From positions 1-61,175 of the forward strand of contig JAIEQG010000047.1 of NCBI GenBank assembly GCA_019747905.1: DNA of 61,175 bases. The letters are read 5' to 3'. Origin of the DNA: Burkholderiales bacterium. Its GTDB lineage: Bacteria; Pseudomonadota; Gammaproteobacteria; Burkholderiales; Ga0077523. A model generated the notes under the pieces. It was not told the origin of the DNA, searched no databases, and saw nothing but the letters and a program-made list of their open reading frames with translations. Both the position numbers and the translations under genes were made by a program. Below, piece by piece: positions 31,621-40,207 of this stretch. Numbering within the stretch: position 1 is the first letter of the stretch; each line of letters begins with the position of its first letter.

Positions 31621-32802
31621 TCAGGACGACGGCGGAAACTTCGCGATGATCTCGAGCGTCCGCCCGTCGCGTTGCACCTTGATCGGAAGCCACGTACCGG
31701 GCGCCTGCCGCTGCACGACTTCGCTGACGTCGCCGGGCAGGCGCGTCACGCGGCCGGCCACTTCGATCAGTACGTCGCCCTGCCGCAAGCCGGCGAGTTC
31801 GCCGAGGCCGCCTTTCTCGATGTCCTTGATGGCCACTCCACCGGTCACCGATTCGAGCCACAACCCCAGCTTCGGATGCGTCGTAGTCGGCTCGGACCGG
31901 GGCCCGAGGCCGAAGACGGCATCGGCGTAACCGGGGATGAGCTTGGCGCAATCGTTCTCCGGCTCCCACGGCAGCAGCACCGCGGGTCCGTGTACCGCGA
32001 GGGATTCGAGCTGATGTGGCACGCCCCACCCGTTCATCACGTGGCCGGACCCCATCAAGGCCACCATCGTCGCAGCCGGACGCGCCGCGAGCGCGGCGGC
32101 GATGCGTTCGGCCATGGCACGGTCCCACACGAGTTGCGCTTCGAGGAAGCGGCGGAATTTCACGTCGTCGCGCGATGCGGCGCGGCCGTCGTCACCGCGC
32201 GCATGCTGCGCATAGCTGTCGAACACGAAACTCTCGTAGGCCGGCAGCGGTGCCGCCGGATCGGAGATTCCCTCGCGGCGCGATTGCGGAATCGCCGCCA
32301 GGCCGGAGGCGGCGATTTCCCGCGGGAGCGCCGGGTCGACGTTGAGTGCGACCATCGGGATGCGATTCATGCGCGCGAAATGGAAGATGGGCAGGTACAT
32401 CCGGGCGTCGTAACCCCAGGTGCGTTTCCAGTCGGTGTCACGCAGCAGTTCGGTTTCGGTGAGCTGCCCCGTCACCCACCGGTCGAGCACCGGTTGCATC
32501 GAGCGCGGGAACATCTCGAAGCCGAGCACGAGTTCGGGATGCAAGGCGTGCAACGCCGCGATGGTCTGCAACTGCCACCGGTGGTGCTCGGGAATGTCGT
32601 GCCCTTCGCCGAGCAGGATGACGCGCCGCTGCGCGAGCGAACCGATCCATTCCGCGGTGGACTTCGCGCCGCCGCCTGGCGCGACCCAGCTGCCCATGGG
32701 CACGCACGAGTCGCGGGCCGGGTCGGCAGCGGGTGTCGTCGCGATCGGCGCCGCCAGCAGGGCGGTGATCGCGCACGCTCGTGCGATGCGGTTCATTCTC
32801 AT
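31621..32802 (-). CDS. ChaN family protein with C-terminal PDZ domain
   Basis: A 393-residue exported protein. The signal peptide is IARACAITALLAAPIATTPA. The ChaN (haem-regulatory, iron-uptake-related) domain has its hallmark RVILLGEGHDIPEHHRWQ and LVLGFEMFPRSMQPVLDRW. A VALMGSGHVMNGWGVPHQ segment follows (HxxxxxG with Gly-His). Residues ~300-393 form a PDZ domain (AIKDIEKGGLGELAGLRQGD, VLIEVAGRVTRLP). ChaN proteins bind haem at the membrane; the PDZ fusion suggests protein docking. Its start overlaps the SnoaL gene's stop (ATGA), and the M1-like gene follows. Confidence 0.8.
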   Translation of the reverse strand: MRMNRIARACAITALLAAPIATTPAADPARDSCVPMGSWVAPGGGAKSTAEWIGSLAQRRVILLGEGHDIPEHHRWQLQTIAALHALHPELVLGFEMFPRSMQPVLDRWVTGQLTETELLRDTDWKRTWGYDARMYLPIFHFARMNRIPMVALNVDPALPREIAASGLAAIPQSRREGISDPAAPLPAYESFVFDSYAQHARGDDGRAASRDDVKFRRFLEAQLVWDRAMAERIAAALAARPAATMVALMGSGHVMNGWGVPHQLESLAVHGPAVLLPWEPENDCAKLIPGYADAVFGLGPRSEPTTTHPKLGLWLESVTGGVAIKDIEKGGLGELAGLRQGDVLIEVAGRVTRLPGDVSEVVQRQAPGTWLPIKVQRDGRTLEIIAKFPPSS

Positions 32803-33179
32803 GCGCGCGGCCCCAGTGGTCCGAAGAACCCGATGATGCGGGCGATCCTGCCGTCCGGTGCGAGCTCCGCGAAATCGATCCCTTCGGGTAGCTCGTTGCC
32901 GTCGGCCTCGATCACGCGCCATGCGAAACGGACCAGCCCGTGATGCTCGTCGATGGCGCTGGTCCGAACCACGCGAGCACCCGGACGGCTCTCGAGGATG
33001 CGGCCGATGTGCGCGGACAACTGTGCCACGCCGACCGCGTGGGCGCGCGGATCGGTGTAGGCAGCCCCAGGGGACCACACCGCTTCGAGCTGCGCTGCCC
33101 GCTGCGTCGCATCGGGCTCGTTCCACGCCGCGCAATAGGCGTCGATCAACCGCTCCACCGTGCTGGCGTTCGCCGACAT
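32799..33179 (-). CDS. SnoaL/NTF2-like protein
   Basis: A 126-residue cytoplasmic protein with an NTF2-like cone fold. The sequence shows VERLIDAYCAAWNEPDATQR, VWSPGAAYTDPRAHAVGV, LSAHIGRILESRPGARVV and WRVIEADGNELPEGIDFAEL. These are the usual positions of polyketide-cyclase-like and ketosteroid-isomerase-like SnoaL proteins. Start ATG 33179 lies 2 bases from the stop of the SDR gene upstream; its stop overlaps the ChaN gene by 4 bases. So SDR-SnoaL-ChaN-M1 form one leftward run. Substrate unknown. Confidence 0.75.
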   Translation of the reverse strand: MSANASTVERLIDAYCAAWNEPDATQRAAQLEAVWSPGAAYTDPRAHAVGVAQLSAHIGRILESRPGARVVRTSAIDEHHGLVRFAWRVIEADGNELPEGIDFAELAPDGRIARIIGFFGPLGPRA

Positions 33180-33181
33180 CG

Positions 33182-33940
33182 TCAATACACCGAGCGGCCG
33201 CCGCTGATGTCGAAGAGCTGTCCCGTGGAGAACGAGCACTCGTCCGAGCAGAGCCACGCGACCAGGGCCGCGATCTCGGCCGCCTTGACGAAGCGGCCCT
33301 TGGGCACCTGCTCCACCATCCACTTCACCTTCTCGGGTGTGAACTGGCTCAGGATGTCGGTGTCCGCCACCGACGGCGTGACGGCGTTGACCAGCACTTC
33401 CGTGTCGGCCGTTTCGCGCGCGAGCGCCTTGGTCAGCGCGATCACCGCAGCCTTCGAAGCGCCATAGGCGGAGAAATTGGGCGAGCCGTTCTTGCCGGCG
33501 ATGGAGGCGATGTTGACCACGCGCCCGAAATTGCGCTCGCGCATGCCGGGGACCAGCGCCTTGCAGCACAGGTACACGCCGGTCACGTTGACGTCGAGGA
33601 CGCGGCGGAAGGTGGCCACGTCGTACTCCCAGGTCTGCAGGATCGGGCCGCCAATCCCGGCGTTGTTGACCAGCAGATCCACCGCGCCGAGCTGGGCCTC
33701 CGTCTGCCTGACGGCGGCTGCCACGGCGTCTTCGTCGGTCACGTCGACGACGATGGGCGCCACGGCGCCGCGCGCCCGCAAGGCCGGCGCAGTCTCGTCG
33801 AGCTGGCGGTCGTCGAAGTCCCAGAGCGCCACCGCGGCGCCGCTGGCGAGCAGCCGGTCGGCGATGGCGAGGCCGATGCCGCGGGCGGCGCCGGTGACCA
33901 CGGCAACCCGGCCGGACAGGTCTATCTCATTGTGTTTCAT
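33182..33940 (-). CDS. short-chain dehydrogenase/reductase
   Basis: A 252-residue classical SDR. The NAD(P)-binding motif is VTGAARGIGLA (TGxxxGxG), with DFDD after strand 2 favouring NAD(H). NNAG is present in LLVNNAGIGG. The catalytic Ser is in VNIASIAGKNG, with Tyr and Lys in YGASKAAV. It closely parallels the SDR at 50930 (same INxxxIAGKxG, C-terminal FDISGGRSVY versus FDLSGGRATY), so the two are paralogues. It is first in the leftward run and divergent from the BTAD regulator. Substrate unknown. Confidence 0.92.
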   Translation of the reverse strand: MKHNEIDLSGRVAVVTGAARGIGLAIADRLLASGAAVALWDFDDRQLDETAPALRARGAVAPIVVDVTDEDAVAAAVRQTEAQLGAVDLLVNNAGIGGPILQTWEYDVATFRRVLDVNVTGVYLCCKALVPGMRERNFGRVVNIASIAGKNGSPNFSAYGASKAAVIALTKALARETADTEVLVNAVTPSVADTDILSQFTPEKVKWMVEQVPKGRFVKAAEIAALVAWLCSDECSFSTGQLFDISGGRSVY

Positions 33941-34017
33941 GGGATTCCTTCTGGAACATGGACGCCAGTCTCGCAGGCTGTGGCGGTCCAGGCAATCCCG
34001 CGGGACGGCATCGGCAT

Positions 34018-35367
34018 ATGACTAGTCTCGTATGGCGATGGCATGGGGACGGGAACACATTGCCTGCCATGCGAACCGAACCCACATCGCCGGTCGTCGT
34101 ACCCCTCCCGGGGCTTGCCAACGGCATCTCGCGGTTCGACGGTGCCGTGGCCGTGTACCGGGCGCCGGCCGAGCGGCTGCATCACAAGGAAAACGCGTGG
34201 CTGCCCGACGCCGCCGTCCGCATCGCTCGGCGCGATATGGCGATCGAAGTCCTGTGTCTCGCGCAAATGCTGGTGCTGGCGGGCCGGCGCCAGGAGGCGC
34301 TGGACCGGCTCGACCAGGCGCTGCGGACGGCACAGCACAACGACGACGCAGAGCTGGTGCTGCTGCTGCAGGCGGCGCGCCTGCCGCTTCTCGAAGTGCT
34401 GGCTCCCGGGGCTGTGGTCGAATCGTTGCACCGCGAGATCGTCGAGGGCGCAGTGTGCATCGACTATCTTCGCGGCCTCGCGGCGGAGGCACGGGATGCC
34501 AATCCGCCCCGGCAAGGGCCGCATCTTGCCGCGTTGAGCGACACTTCGAACCATGCCCGGGCGGTGGCGCCCGCGCGGCGATCGGCGCAGGTGTCGGGCC
34601 GCACGGCGAGCACCCAGGCAATCGTCCGGATTCGCACGCTCGGTTCGTTCGTGGTGGCCGTCGACGGCGAACCGCTGGTGGCCGGCCGCAAGTTGCCGCA
34701 CAAGCCGCTCGCCCTGTTGCAGGCCATCATCGCGCTCGGAGGATCGCAGGTGTCGGCTTCGTTGCTGGTGGACGCGCTGTGGCCTGATGCCGATGGAGGC
34801 TGCGGCCGGCGTGCCTTCGACGTCGCCCTGTTGCGCCTGCGACGCCTGCTGAAGGTCGATCACGCCGTGGTCGTGTCGGGCGGCAAGGTGTCGCTCGACC
34901 GGTCGCTGTGCCGCGTCGACGTCTGGGACTTCGAGCAACTCGTGGACGAGATCGAACACGTCGCGACCGGTGCCGGGGTCGCGGCCCTCCTCACCGAGGC
35001 TGCCGATCTGATGGCGCTCTACGGCGGGTGCTTCCTGGGCGCCGAAGAGGATCGCGCGTGGATCGTGCCGGCACGGGATCGCTTGAGCGCCAAGTTCGCC
35101 CGCGCGGTCACGATCTGCGCGCGCGGTCTCGCCGACGCCGGGGCCACCGATGAAGCAGAGCGCCTGTACCGGCGTGGCCTCGAACTGGACAACCTGTCCG
35201 AGCCGCTCTACCGGGGACTGATCGAATGCTGTCTCGCGCAGGGGCACAAGGCAGAGGCGCTCAACGCCTATCGGCGCTGCCGCGAACTGCTCTCCATCGT
35301 GCTCAACACCCGGCCGTCCGAGGAAACGGAAGCGCTGCGCCGGCGCATGGACGCCGGGGATCCCTAG
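34018..35367 (+). CDS. BTAD/SARP-like transcriptional regulator
   Basis: A 449-residue protein. The N-terminal ~190 residues are helical and TPR-like (DMAIEVLCLAQMLVLAGRRQ, EALDRLDQALRTA). Residues ~200-290 are an OmpR/SARP-type winged-helix domain (VRIRTLGSFVVAVDGEPLVA, SASLLVDALWPDADGGC, GRRAFDVALLRLRRLL). The BTAD domain follows (LMALYGGCFLGAEEDRAW and LYRRGLELDNLSEPLYRGLI). This matches the C-terminal half of large ATPase regulators but no NTPase module is present. The start is uncertain: ATG 34018 is used, and ATG 34069 (MRTEPTS) is equally possible. It is divergent from the SDR operon it may control. Confidence 0.75.
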   Translation: MTSLVWRWHGDGNTLPAMRTEPTSPVVVPLPGLANGISRFDGAVAVYRAPAERLHHKENAWLPDAAVRIARRDMAIEVLCLAQMLVLAGRRQEALDRLDQALRTAQHNDDAELVLLLQAARLPLLEVLAPGAVVESLHREIVEGAVCIDYLRGLAAEARDANPPRQGPHLAALSDTSNHARAVAPARRSAQVSGRTASTQAIVRIRTLGSFVVAVDGEPLVAGRKLPHKPLALLQAIIALGGSQVSASLLVDALWPDADGGCGRRAFDVALLRLRRLLKVDHAVVVSGGKVSLDRSLCRVDVWDFEQLVDEIEHVATGAGVAALLTEAADLMALYGGCFLGAEEDRAWIVPARDRLSAKFARAVTICARGLADAGATDEAERLYRRGLELDNLSEPLYRGLIECCLAQGHKAEALNAYRRCRELLSIVLNTRPSEETEALRRRMDAGDP

Positions 35368-36475
35368 AAGACCGCGCGGACCCTGCATCCGTCAACGTCT
35401 CCGGGTGACCGGCAGGCGCTACCGTGAGCGTACCGCCGACGGATACGACATCGAAACCGCCGACGCCCCGCACTTGCAACGCCGCGGCGAGATCGTGCGA
35501 AGGCGTGATCGGTTCCTCGTCCCCGAGCTGGAACGTGGCCCAGTGCATCGCCAGGGAACGTCGAGCGCCGAGTTCGACGTGCGCCTGCACCGCCTCGCCC
35601 GGGTCGAGGTGTTCGAAACGCATCCATTCGCGCGGACGGTAGGCGCCGATCGGCAGCGCGGCGACATCGATCGGTCCCGCCCGGTCGCGGATGTCGCGGA
35701 ACATATGCGCGGAAAACGCCGTGTCCCCCGCGAAGTAGAGCCGCTGCCCATCATGTTCGATGATCCAACCGCCCCAGAGCGTGTGGTTCTTTTGGACGAT
35801 GCCCCGGCCGCTGGAGTGCTGTGCGGGCACGAACGTCAGCCCGAGCGCGCCGGCCCGGGTCGACTGCCACCAGTCGAAATCCTCCGAGGCGATCCCGACC
35901 TCCCGCTGGAACCAGCTCGACAATCCGCGGCCGGCGAGGAAGCGCGGCGGACCGCCGGGCTGACGGGCTAGCCGGCGCAGTGTCGGCAGGTCCAGATGGT
36001 CGTAGTGGTCGTGCGAGATCAGCACAAAGTCGATGTGCGGCAGGTCGTCCGGGTCGATCGGCAGCGGCGTGAGCCGCTTGGGACCGAAGGGCGGGACCGG
36101 CGTTGCGTATTCGGAAAGCATGGGATCCGTCATGATCCACACATCGCCGGCGCGCACCAGCAGCGACGCGTGACCGATCCACGCCACGGTGAACGGCTGT
36201 GCAGCCATGCCCCCGATGTCCAGCGCCACCGTAGCGGGCAGTGGCGTCGCGGCCATGTTTCGGGTGAGTTGTACCCAAGCGCGCCGCAGGAAATAGCGCG
36301 CCGGAGCGCGCAGTCCGGTGTCGCCATCGGCCGGATACGCGTTGCTGAACGGCGCCGCCAGGCTCCTCGAGTCGGCCGCAGCCACGAACGCCGCACCGGC
36401 TGCCAGGCTCGTTGCCAGCAGGGCTACAAGACGCGTGGCGCGTCCCGTGACGGATCGGGAAACGCTGGGTGGCAT
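35303..36475 (-). CDS. metallo-beta-lactamase-fold hydrolase
   Basis: A 390-residue exported or membrane-anchored protein of the UlaG/NAPE-PLD-like group. A signal segment (ATRLVALLATSLAAGAAFVA) is followed by the fold start FTVAWIGHASLLVRAG. The metal site is H155-D-H157-Y-D159-H160 (LISHDHYDHLDL). Later elements are LYFAGDTAFSAHMF and HWATFQLGDEE. NAPE-PLD-type members hydrolyse phosphodiester lipids; the substrate here is unknown. Its last 21 codons or so (after GHPETLTDAG) overlap the 3' end of the BTAD gene by 65 bases on the opposite strand, so the true stop region is unusual. ATG 36475 is set by the signal. Confidence 0.85.
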   Translation of the reverse strand: MPPSVSRSVTGRATRLVALLATSLAAGAAFVAAADSRSLAAPFSNAYPADGDTGLRAPARYFLRRAWVQLTRNMAATPLPATVALDIGGMAAQPFTVAWIGHASLLVRAGDVWIMTDPMLSEYATPVPPFGPKRLTPLPIDPDDLPHIDFVLISHDHYDHLDLPTLRRLARQPGGPPRFLAGRGLSSWFQREVGIASEDFDWWQSTRAGALGLTFVPAQHSSGRGIVQKNHTLWGGWIIEHDGQRLYFAGDTAFSAHMFRDIRDRAGPIDVAALPIGAYRPREWMRFEHLDPGEAVQAHVELGARRSLAMHWATFQLGDEEPITPSHDLAAALQVRGVGGFDVVSVGGTLTVAPAGHPETLTDAGSARSSRDPRRPCAGAALPFPRTAGC

Positions 36476-36578
36476 GTTGATGCGTTGCGGACCGGGACCG
36501 AGGCCATGAGAAGCACGGCCATGCTGCCGGAGATTGTTGACGGCGTCAACTTTCGTGCTCCCGGCGGCGCCGGAGAGC

Positions 36579-37493
36579 TCAGGGCTGCAGCGCGGACGTG
36601 AGCAGGTGTCGGCTGGCGCGGCAATCGAGGAGCGCGCGCCGGAAGTTGACCACGGTCGCACGCTGCTCCCCGTCGCGCCACGCAACGGCGATGTCGAGTG
36701 TCAGCGGATTCTGCTCGATGCGCCGGTAGACGACCCCGGGGCGCGTGAGGTGCCGCAGCGTGCCCGGCACGATCGCGAGGCCGCGTTTCGCGGCGACCAG
36801 GCTCAGCACGGTCTGGGGGGCGCAAGGCCCGCATTCGCCCTCGAGCGCTATGCCGGCCGTCCGAAACGCTTCGGCCAATCGATCGAACAGGAAAGGACCT
36901 GCCTGCCGTTCCGGCAGCAACATGCGGGCACCGGCGAGGTCGCGTATCGCGACGGTCTGCTTGGTGGCGAGCGGGTGCGCTTCCCATAGCGCCAGCACCA
37001 TCGGTTCGGTCAGGATGATTTCACTGCGCAGCTGCGCTGCGACCAGCGGCGGATGCAGCAGGCCCACGTCGATTTCACCCGCGATCAGCATGCTCTCCTG
37101 CACCATGGAGCTGTGTTCGGCCACGCGCACTTCGAGCGCGGGGTGGCTCTGCGCCAGACGCTCGACCACCAGCGGTACCAGTTCGAGCAGTGCGGCCGAC
37201 GCTGCTCCGACGTTGAGCACACCGACGTCGCCGCGCGCGACCTGGCGGGCCTTGGCGGTGGCCGCATCGACCTGGGCGACGATGCCGCGCGCCTCGTCGA
37301 GAAACGTCTCGCCGGCGGGCGTGAGCCTGACATTGCGGTTGTCGCGGCTCAGCAACTGCACACCCACCTCGGCTTCGAGTGCGGCGATCTGCTGGCTGAG
37401 CGTAGCCTGCGCGATGCCCAGGCGCTCGGCCGCCCGAGCGAAGTGCAAGACTTCCGCAAGCATCAGGAATGATCTGAGAGACCGGGTCTGCAT
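36579..37493 (-). CDS. LysR family transcriptional regulator
   Basis: A 304-residue LysR regulator. The N-terminal helix-turn-helix is clear: FLMLAEVLHFARAAERLGIA, QATLSQQIAALEAEVGVQLL, then RLTPAGETFLDEAR. An effector-binding domain follows (DVGVLNVGAASAALLELVPL, GEIDVGLLHPPLV, CGPCAPQTVLSLVAAKRGLA). ATG 37493 is chosen because it places the HTH at the usual distance from the start. The longer open frame upstream is not coding. It is divergent from the beta-propeller gene (163-base gap), which may be its target. Co-inducer unknown. Confidence 0.93.
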   Translation of the reverse strand: MQTRSLRSFLMLAEVLHFARAAERLGIAQATLSQQIAALEAEVGVQLLSRDNRNVRLTPAGETFLDEARGIVAQVDAATAKARQVARGDVGVLNVGAASAALLELVPLVVERLAQSHPALEVRVAEHSSMVQESMLIAGEIDVGLLHPPLVAAQLRSEIILTEPMVLALWEAHPLATKQTVAIRDLAGARMLLPERQAGPFLFDRLAEAFRTAGIALEGECGPCAPQTVLSLVAAKRGLAIVPGTLRHLTRPGVVYRRIEQNPLTLDIAVAWRDGEQRATVVNFRRALLDCRASRHLLTSALQP

Positions 37494-37656
37494 GGGGATT
37501 CGTCGCCGCGTGGGAGCCGGTTGGAACCGGTGTCCGTGGGTTCGTTCGATCGCGACCGCCGATCGATTGATCGCACCGGCCGATGAAACGAGGCGTGCCG
37601 ATACGACTCCATGATACGTCGCGACGAACGGTTCGCCGCGCTTACTGGAGGTGACG

Positions 37657-38985
37657 ATGAAACGGATTGCAATGGCATGGACTCTCGCGGTCGGGTCCGC
37701 GTTCGCCCAATCGACCGACGCGCCCCTGGCACCGCTCGACTTCCTCGGCCGGGCGCTGGTCGTCGTGTCCGATGCCGACATGCAGGCCTCGGCTTACGTC
37801 GATGGACGCCTGGGGCCGACGGCCGGCGATGACACGCTGTCGGTCATTGCAATGGGGCGTCAACCCCGCGAGTTGCGGGCGGCCGCCGTCGCCGTGAGCA
37901 ACTCGGTCGCCGGCCCGCCGGTCGCGGTCGCCGTGACGCCCGACGGCAGTCACGCGATCGTCGTGGAGACGTTCGCTCCGCGGCCCGCAGGCAAGGCCGA
38001 CGCCCGCTTTGGCGACCTGCGCTTCGGCAATCGTGTCCAGGTCGTCGACCTGAGCGATCTCGCGCGACCGCGGGTGGTGCAGACGATCGACGGCCCGGTG
38101 CGACCCGATGCGGTGAGCATCAACGCCGATGGCACGTTGGTGGCGATCGCGGTCCATCCGAACGGCGACGGCACGCGCACGCCGCTCGTCCTGTATCCGT
38201 TTGCCCAGGGCCGGCTCGGCGCACCCGTGATGCCGGACCTTCCAGGATGGCGGCCGGGCGAGCGCCTGATCCACGCCGAATTCCATCCGTCGCAACCGGT
38301 GCTCGCTCTGGTGAACGAAACGCGTGCGGAGCTTTCGTTCGTGCGCGTTGCGCAGGCGGGTCGCGGTTGGACCGTACAACCGTGGGGTAACACGGTGCGC
38401 ATCGAGAAGTCTCCGTACATGGTGCGGTTCACGCCCGACGGACGCCACGCGCTCGTGAATGCGCTCTACTGGGGTGCCGATGTCCAGGGCACCTGGAACG
38501 AAGCGCCGCGCGGCAGCGTAGTGAGCGTGCGCGTCGAGGCACGCAACGCACCCGACGGTACGGTGGTGCACGCGCTGGTGTCGCGGGCCATGACCGGCGT
38601 CAGCCCGGAGGGGTTGACGGTGAGTCCCGACGGCAAGCTCGCTGCGACCACCAATCTCGAACGCAGCTTTCTCCCGTTCGACGATGCGCGCCAGACGTTC
38701 TACTCGTCGATCACGCTGCTGCGAATCGATCCGCGCTCGGGGACCCTGAGTCGTGTCGCCGATTTCGCTTACGACGGCATCCTGCCCGAAGCGGCGGTGT
38801 TCGACGGGTCGAGCCGCTTTCTCGCCGTGGCCACGTTCGATCATTACGACGGTCGCCGTGCGGGCTCGGTGGACTTCTGGCGCATCGCGCGCGATCCGCT
38901 CGACGCTGAACGCCTCGAACTGGTGAAGACCAGCTACTCGGTGCCGGTGACCCGGGGAGCGCATTCGATGGTGTTGGTGCGCTAG
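37657..38985 (+). CDS. exported beta-propeller (WD40-like) protein
   Basis: A 442-residue protein. Signal peptide 1-18 (MKRIAMAWTLAVGSAFAQ), with ribosome-binding site GGAGGTG just before ATG 37657. The body has repeated blade-like units with the pattern VAVTPDGSHAIVVE, VSINADGTLVAIAVHPNG, VRFTPDGRHALVNA, LTVSPDGKLAATTNLE and AAVFDGSSRFLAVATFD. The five repeats suggest a 7-blade lactonase-like or YncE-like propeller. There is no catalytic motif. Divergent from the LysR regulator, and followed by Ohr after 106 bases. Function unknown; a periplasmic binding or lactonase role is possible. Confidence 0.75.
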   Translation: MKRIAMAWTLAVGSAFAQSTDAPLAPLDFLGRALVVVSDADMQASAYVDGRLGPTAGDDTLSVIAMGRQPRELRAAAVAVSNSVAGPPVAVAVTPDGSHAIVVETFAPRPAGKADARFGDLRFGNRVQVVDLSDLARPRVVQTIDGPVRPDAVSINADGTLVAIAVHPNGDGTRTPLVLYPFAQGRLGAPVMPDLPGWRPGERLIHAEFHPSQPVLALVNETRAELSFVRVAQAGRGWTVQPWGNTVRIEKSPYMVRFTPDGRHALVNALYWGADVQGTWNEAPRGSVVSVRVEARNAPDGTVVHALVSRAMTGVSPEGLTVSPDGKLAATTNLERSFLPFDDARQTFYSSITLLRIDPRSGTLSRVADFAYDGILPEAAVFDGSSRFLAVATFDHYDGRRAGSVDFWRIARDPLDAERLELVKTSYSVPVTRGAHSMVLVR

Positions 38986-39091
38986 ACCACGCTTGTCGGC
39001 CGCGGCCCGACAGACTCGGGCAGCTTCCATTGCACCGCGACCCAACGGGATCGGTGCGCTTTCGTGCACTACCTTCAAGGAGCAACTCAAC

Positions 39092-39526
39092 ATGAAGCAT
39101 CTCTACACGGCCAAGGTCCACGTTACCGGCGGCCGGGACGGCGGCGCGACGTCGAGCGACGGCAGGCTCTCGGTGCGGCTCGCATTGCCTCGCGAACTGC
39201 GTGGCAGCGGCGAGGCCCCCAATCCCGAGCAACTCTTCGTCGCCGGCTACGCGGCCTGCTTCGCGAGTTCGATCAAGGCCGCGGCCTCCAAGGCGACGGT
39301 GCGGGTCGGCAGCCTCGCCATCGATGCCGAGGGCGTGCTCAGCCTGCGCGACGACGGCTCCTACATCGTGTCGGAGGTCCGACTCGCGGTGTACAGCCCG
39401 GAGCTCGGCGGCGCCGCGGACGTCATCGAAGAGGCCAAGCGGATCTGCGCGTACACCAATGCCACGCGCGGCAACGTCGTCACCGAAGTCACCCTGAATC
39501 CCGTCGAAGCCACCCAAGGAGCCTGA
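39092..39526 (+). CDS. ohr: Ohr-type organic hydroperoxide resistance protein
   Basis: A 144-residue OsmC/Ohr-family thiol peroxidase that reduces organic hydroperoxides in the cytoplasm. The peroxidatic C56 is in NPEQLFVAGYAACFASS. The resolving C119 is in KRICAYTNATRGN (usually CPYSNATRGN). The N-terminus starts LYTAKVHVTGGRDGGATSSD as in Ohr. ATG 39092 has AAGGAG 13 bases before it. The open frame upstream to 38993 is outside the family. The next gene starts 3 bases after its stop. No OhrR (MarR-type) repressor gene is adjacent. Confidence 0.88.
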   Translation: MKHLYTAKVHVTGGRDGGATSSDGRLSVRLALPRELRGSGEAPNPEQLFVAGYAACFASSIKAAASKATVRVGSLAIDAEGVLSLRDDGSYIVSEVRLAVYSPELGGAADVIEEAKRICAYTNATRGNVVTEVTLNPVEATQGA

Positions 39527-39528
39527 CC

Positions 39529-40086
39529 ATGAAACGACTCGTTTGCCTGTTGCTCTTGTGCATCGGCAGCGCGGCAGCGTTGGCCGATGCGAAGTTCACC
39601 GAGCCGCCCGCGAAGCCGGGTACGGCCGCCTACAACGCGTGGTTGGGCCGCATGTTCAGCGAAGTGATGCTGAACGAACGCTCCCAGGAGGCGCGGGTGC
39701 GCATGCTCAACCGGATCGTCGCGACCGACTACATCCAGCACAACCCGCTGGTGCCCGAAGGGCGCCAAGGCCTGATCGACTTCATCCCGGTCATCTACCA
39801 GGCCATGCCGGACGCGCGCTTCGTGGTGCGCGACGTGTTCGCCACCAAGGACCGCGTCGTGACGCGCTGGACCTGGACCGGAACGCTCACCGGACCCGGA
39901 TTCCTCGGGATCGAACCGAAAGGGCAGAAGGTCGAGTTCGACGCCCTGGACCTGTGGACCGTGAAAGACGGTCAACTCCATGAACACTGGGATCAGTTCG
40001 ACTGGCCGCGCGCACTGGTTCAACTGGGGGTGCAAGGGCTGCCGCAGGCCTTCGTCGACGTGGCCAATCAGCCCGCGGACCGCTGA
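39529..40086 (+). CDS. secreted SnoaL-like protein
   Basis: A 185-residue exported protein. Signal peptide MKRLVCLLLLCIGSAAALA. A SnoaL/NTF2-like domain follows (IVATDYIQHNPLVPEGRQGL, FIPVIYQAMPDARFVVRDVF, KDRVVTRWTWTGT, VEFDALDLWTVKDGQLHEHW), typical of polyketide cyclases that bind small hydrophobic molecules. A C-terminal tail continues to GLPQAFVDVANQPADR. It starts 3 bases after Ohr and is probably co-transcribed with it. Export plus the operon position suggest envelope oxidative-stress or signalling, but this is inference. Confidence 0.78.
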   Translation: MKRLVCLLLLCIGSAAALADAKFTEPPAKPGTAAYNAWLGRMFSEVMLNERSQEARVRMLNRIVATDYIQHNPLVPEGRQGLIDFIPVIYQAMPDARFVVRDVFATKDRVVTRWTWTGTLTGPGFLGIEPKGQKVEFDALDLWTVKDGQLHEHWDQFDWPRALVQLGVQGLPQAFVDVANQPADR

Positions 40087-40207
40087 GTCAACCGGTCCGC
40101 CGCGCGAGACGAGGACGCGGACCCACGGTCGCTGCGGCGATGCCGGCGCATCCCTATACTGGACGCTTTGGCCGCCGCGGGCGGCCGACTTCAGGAGGAG
40201 AGCCAGA

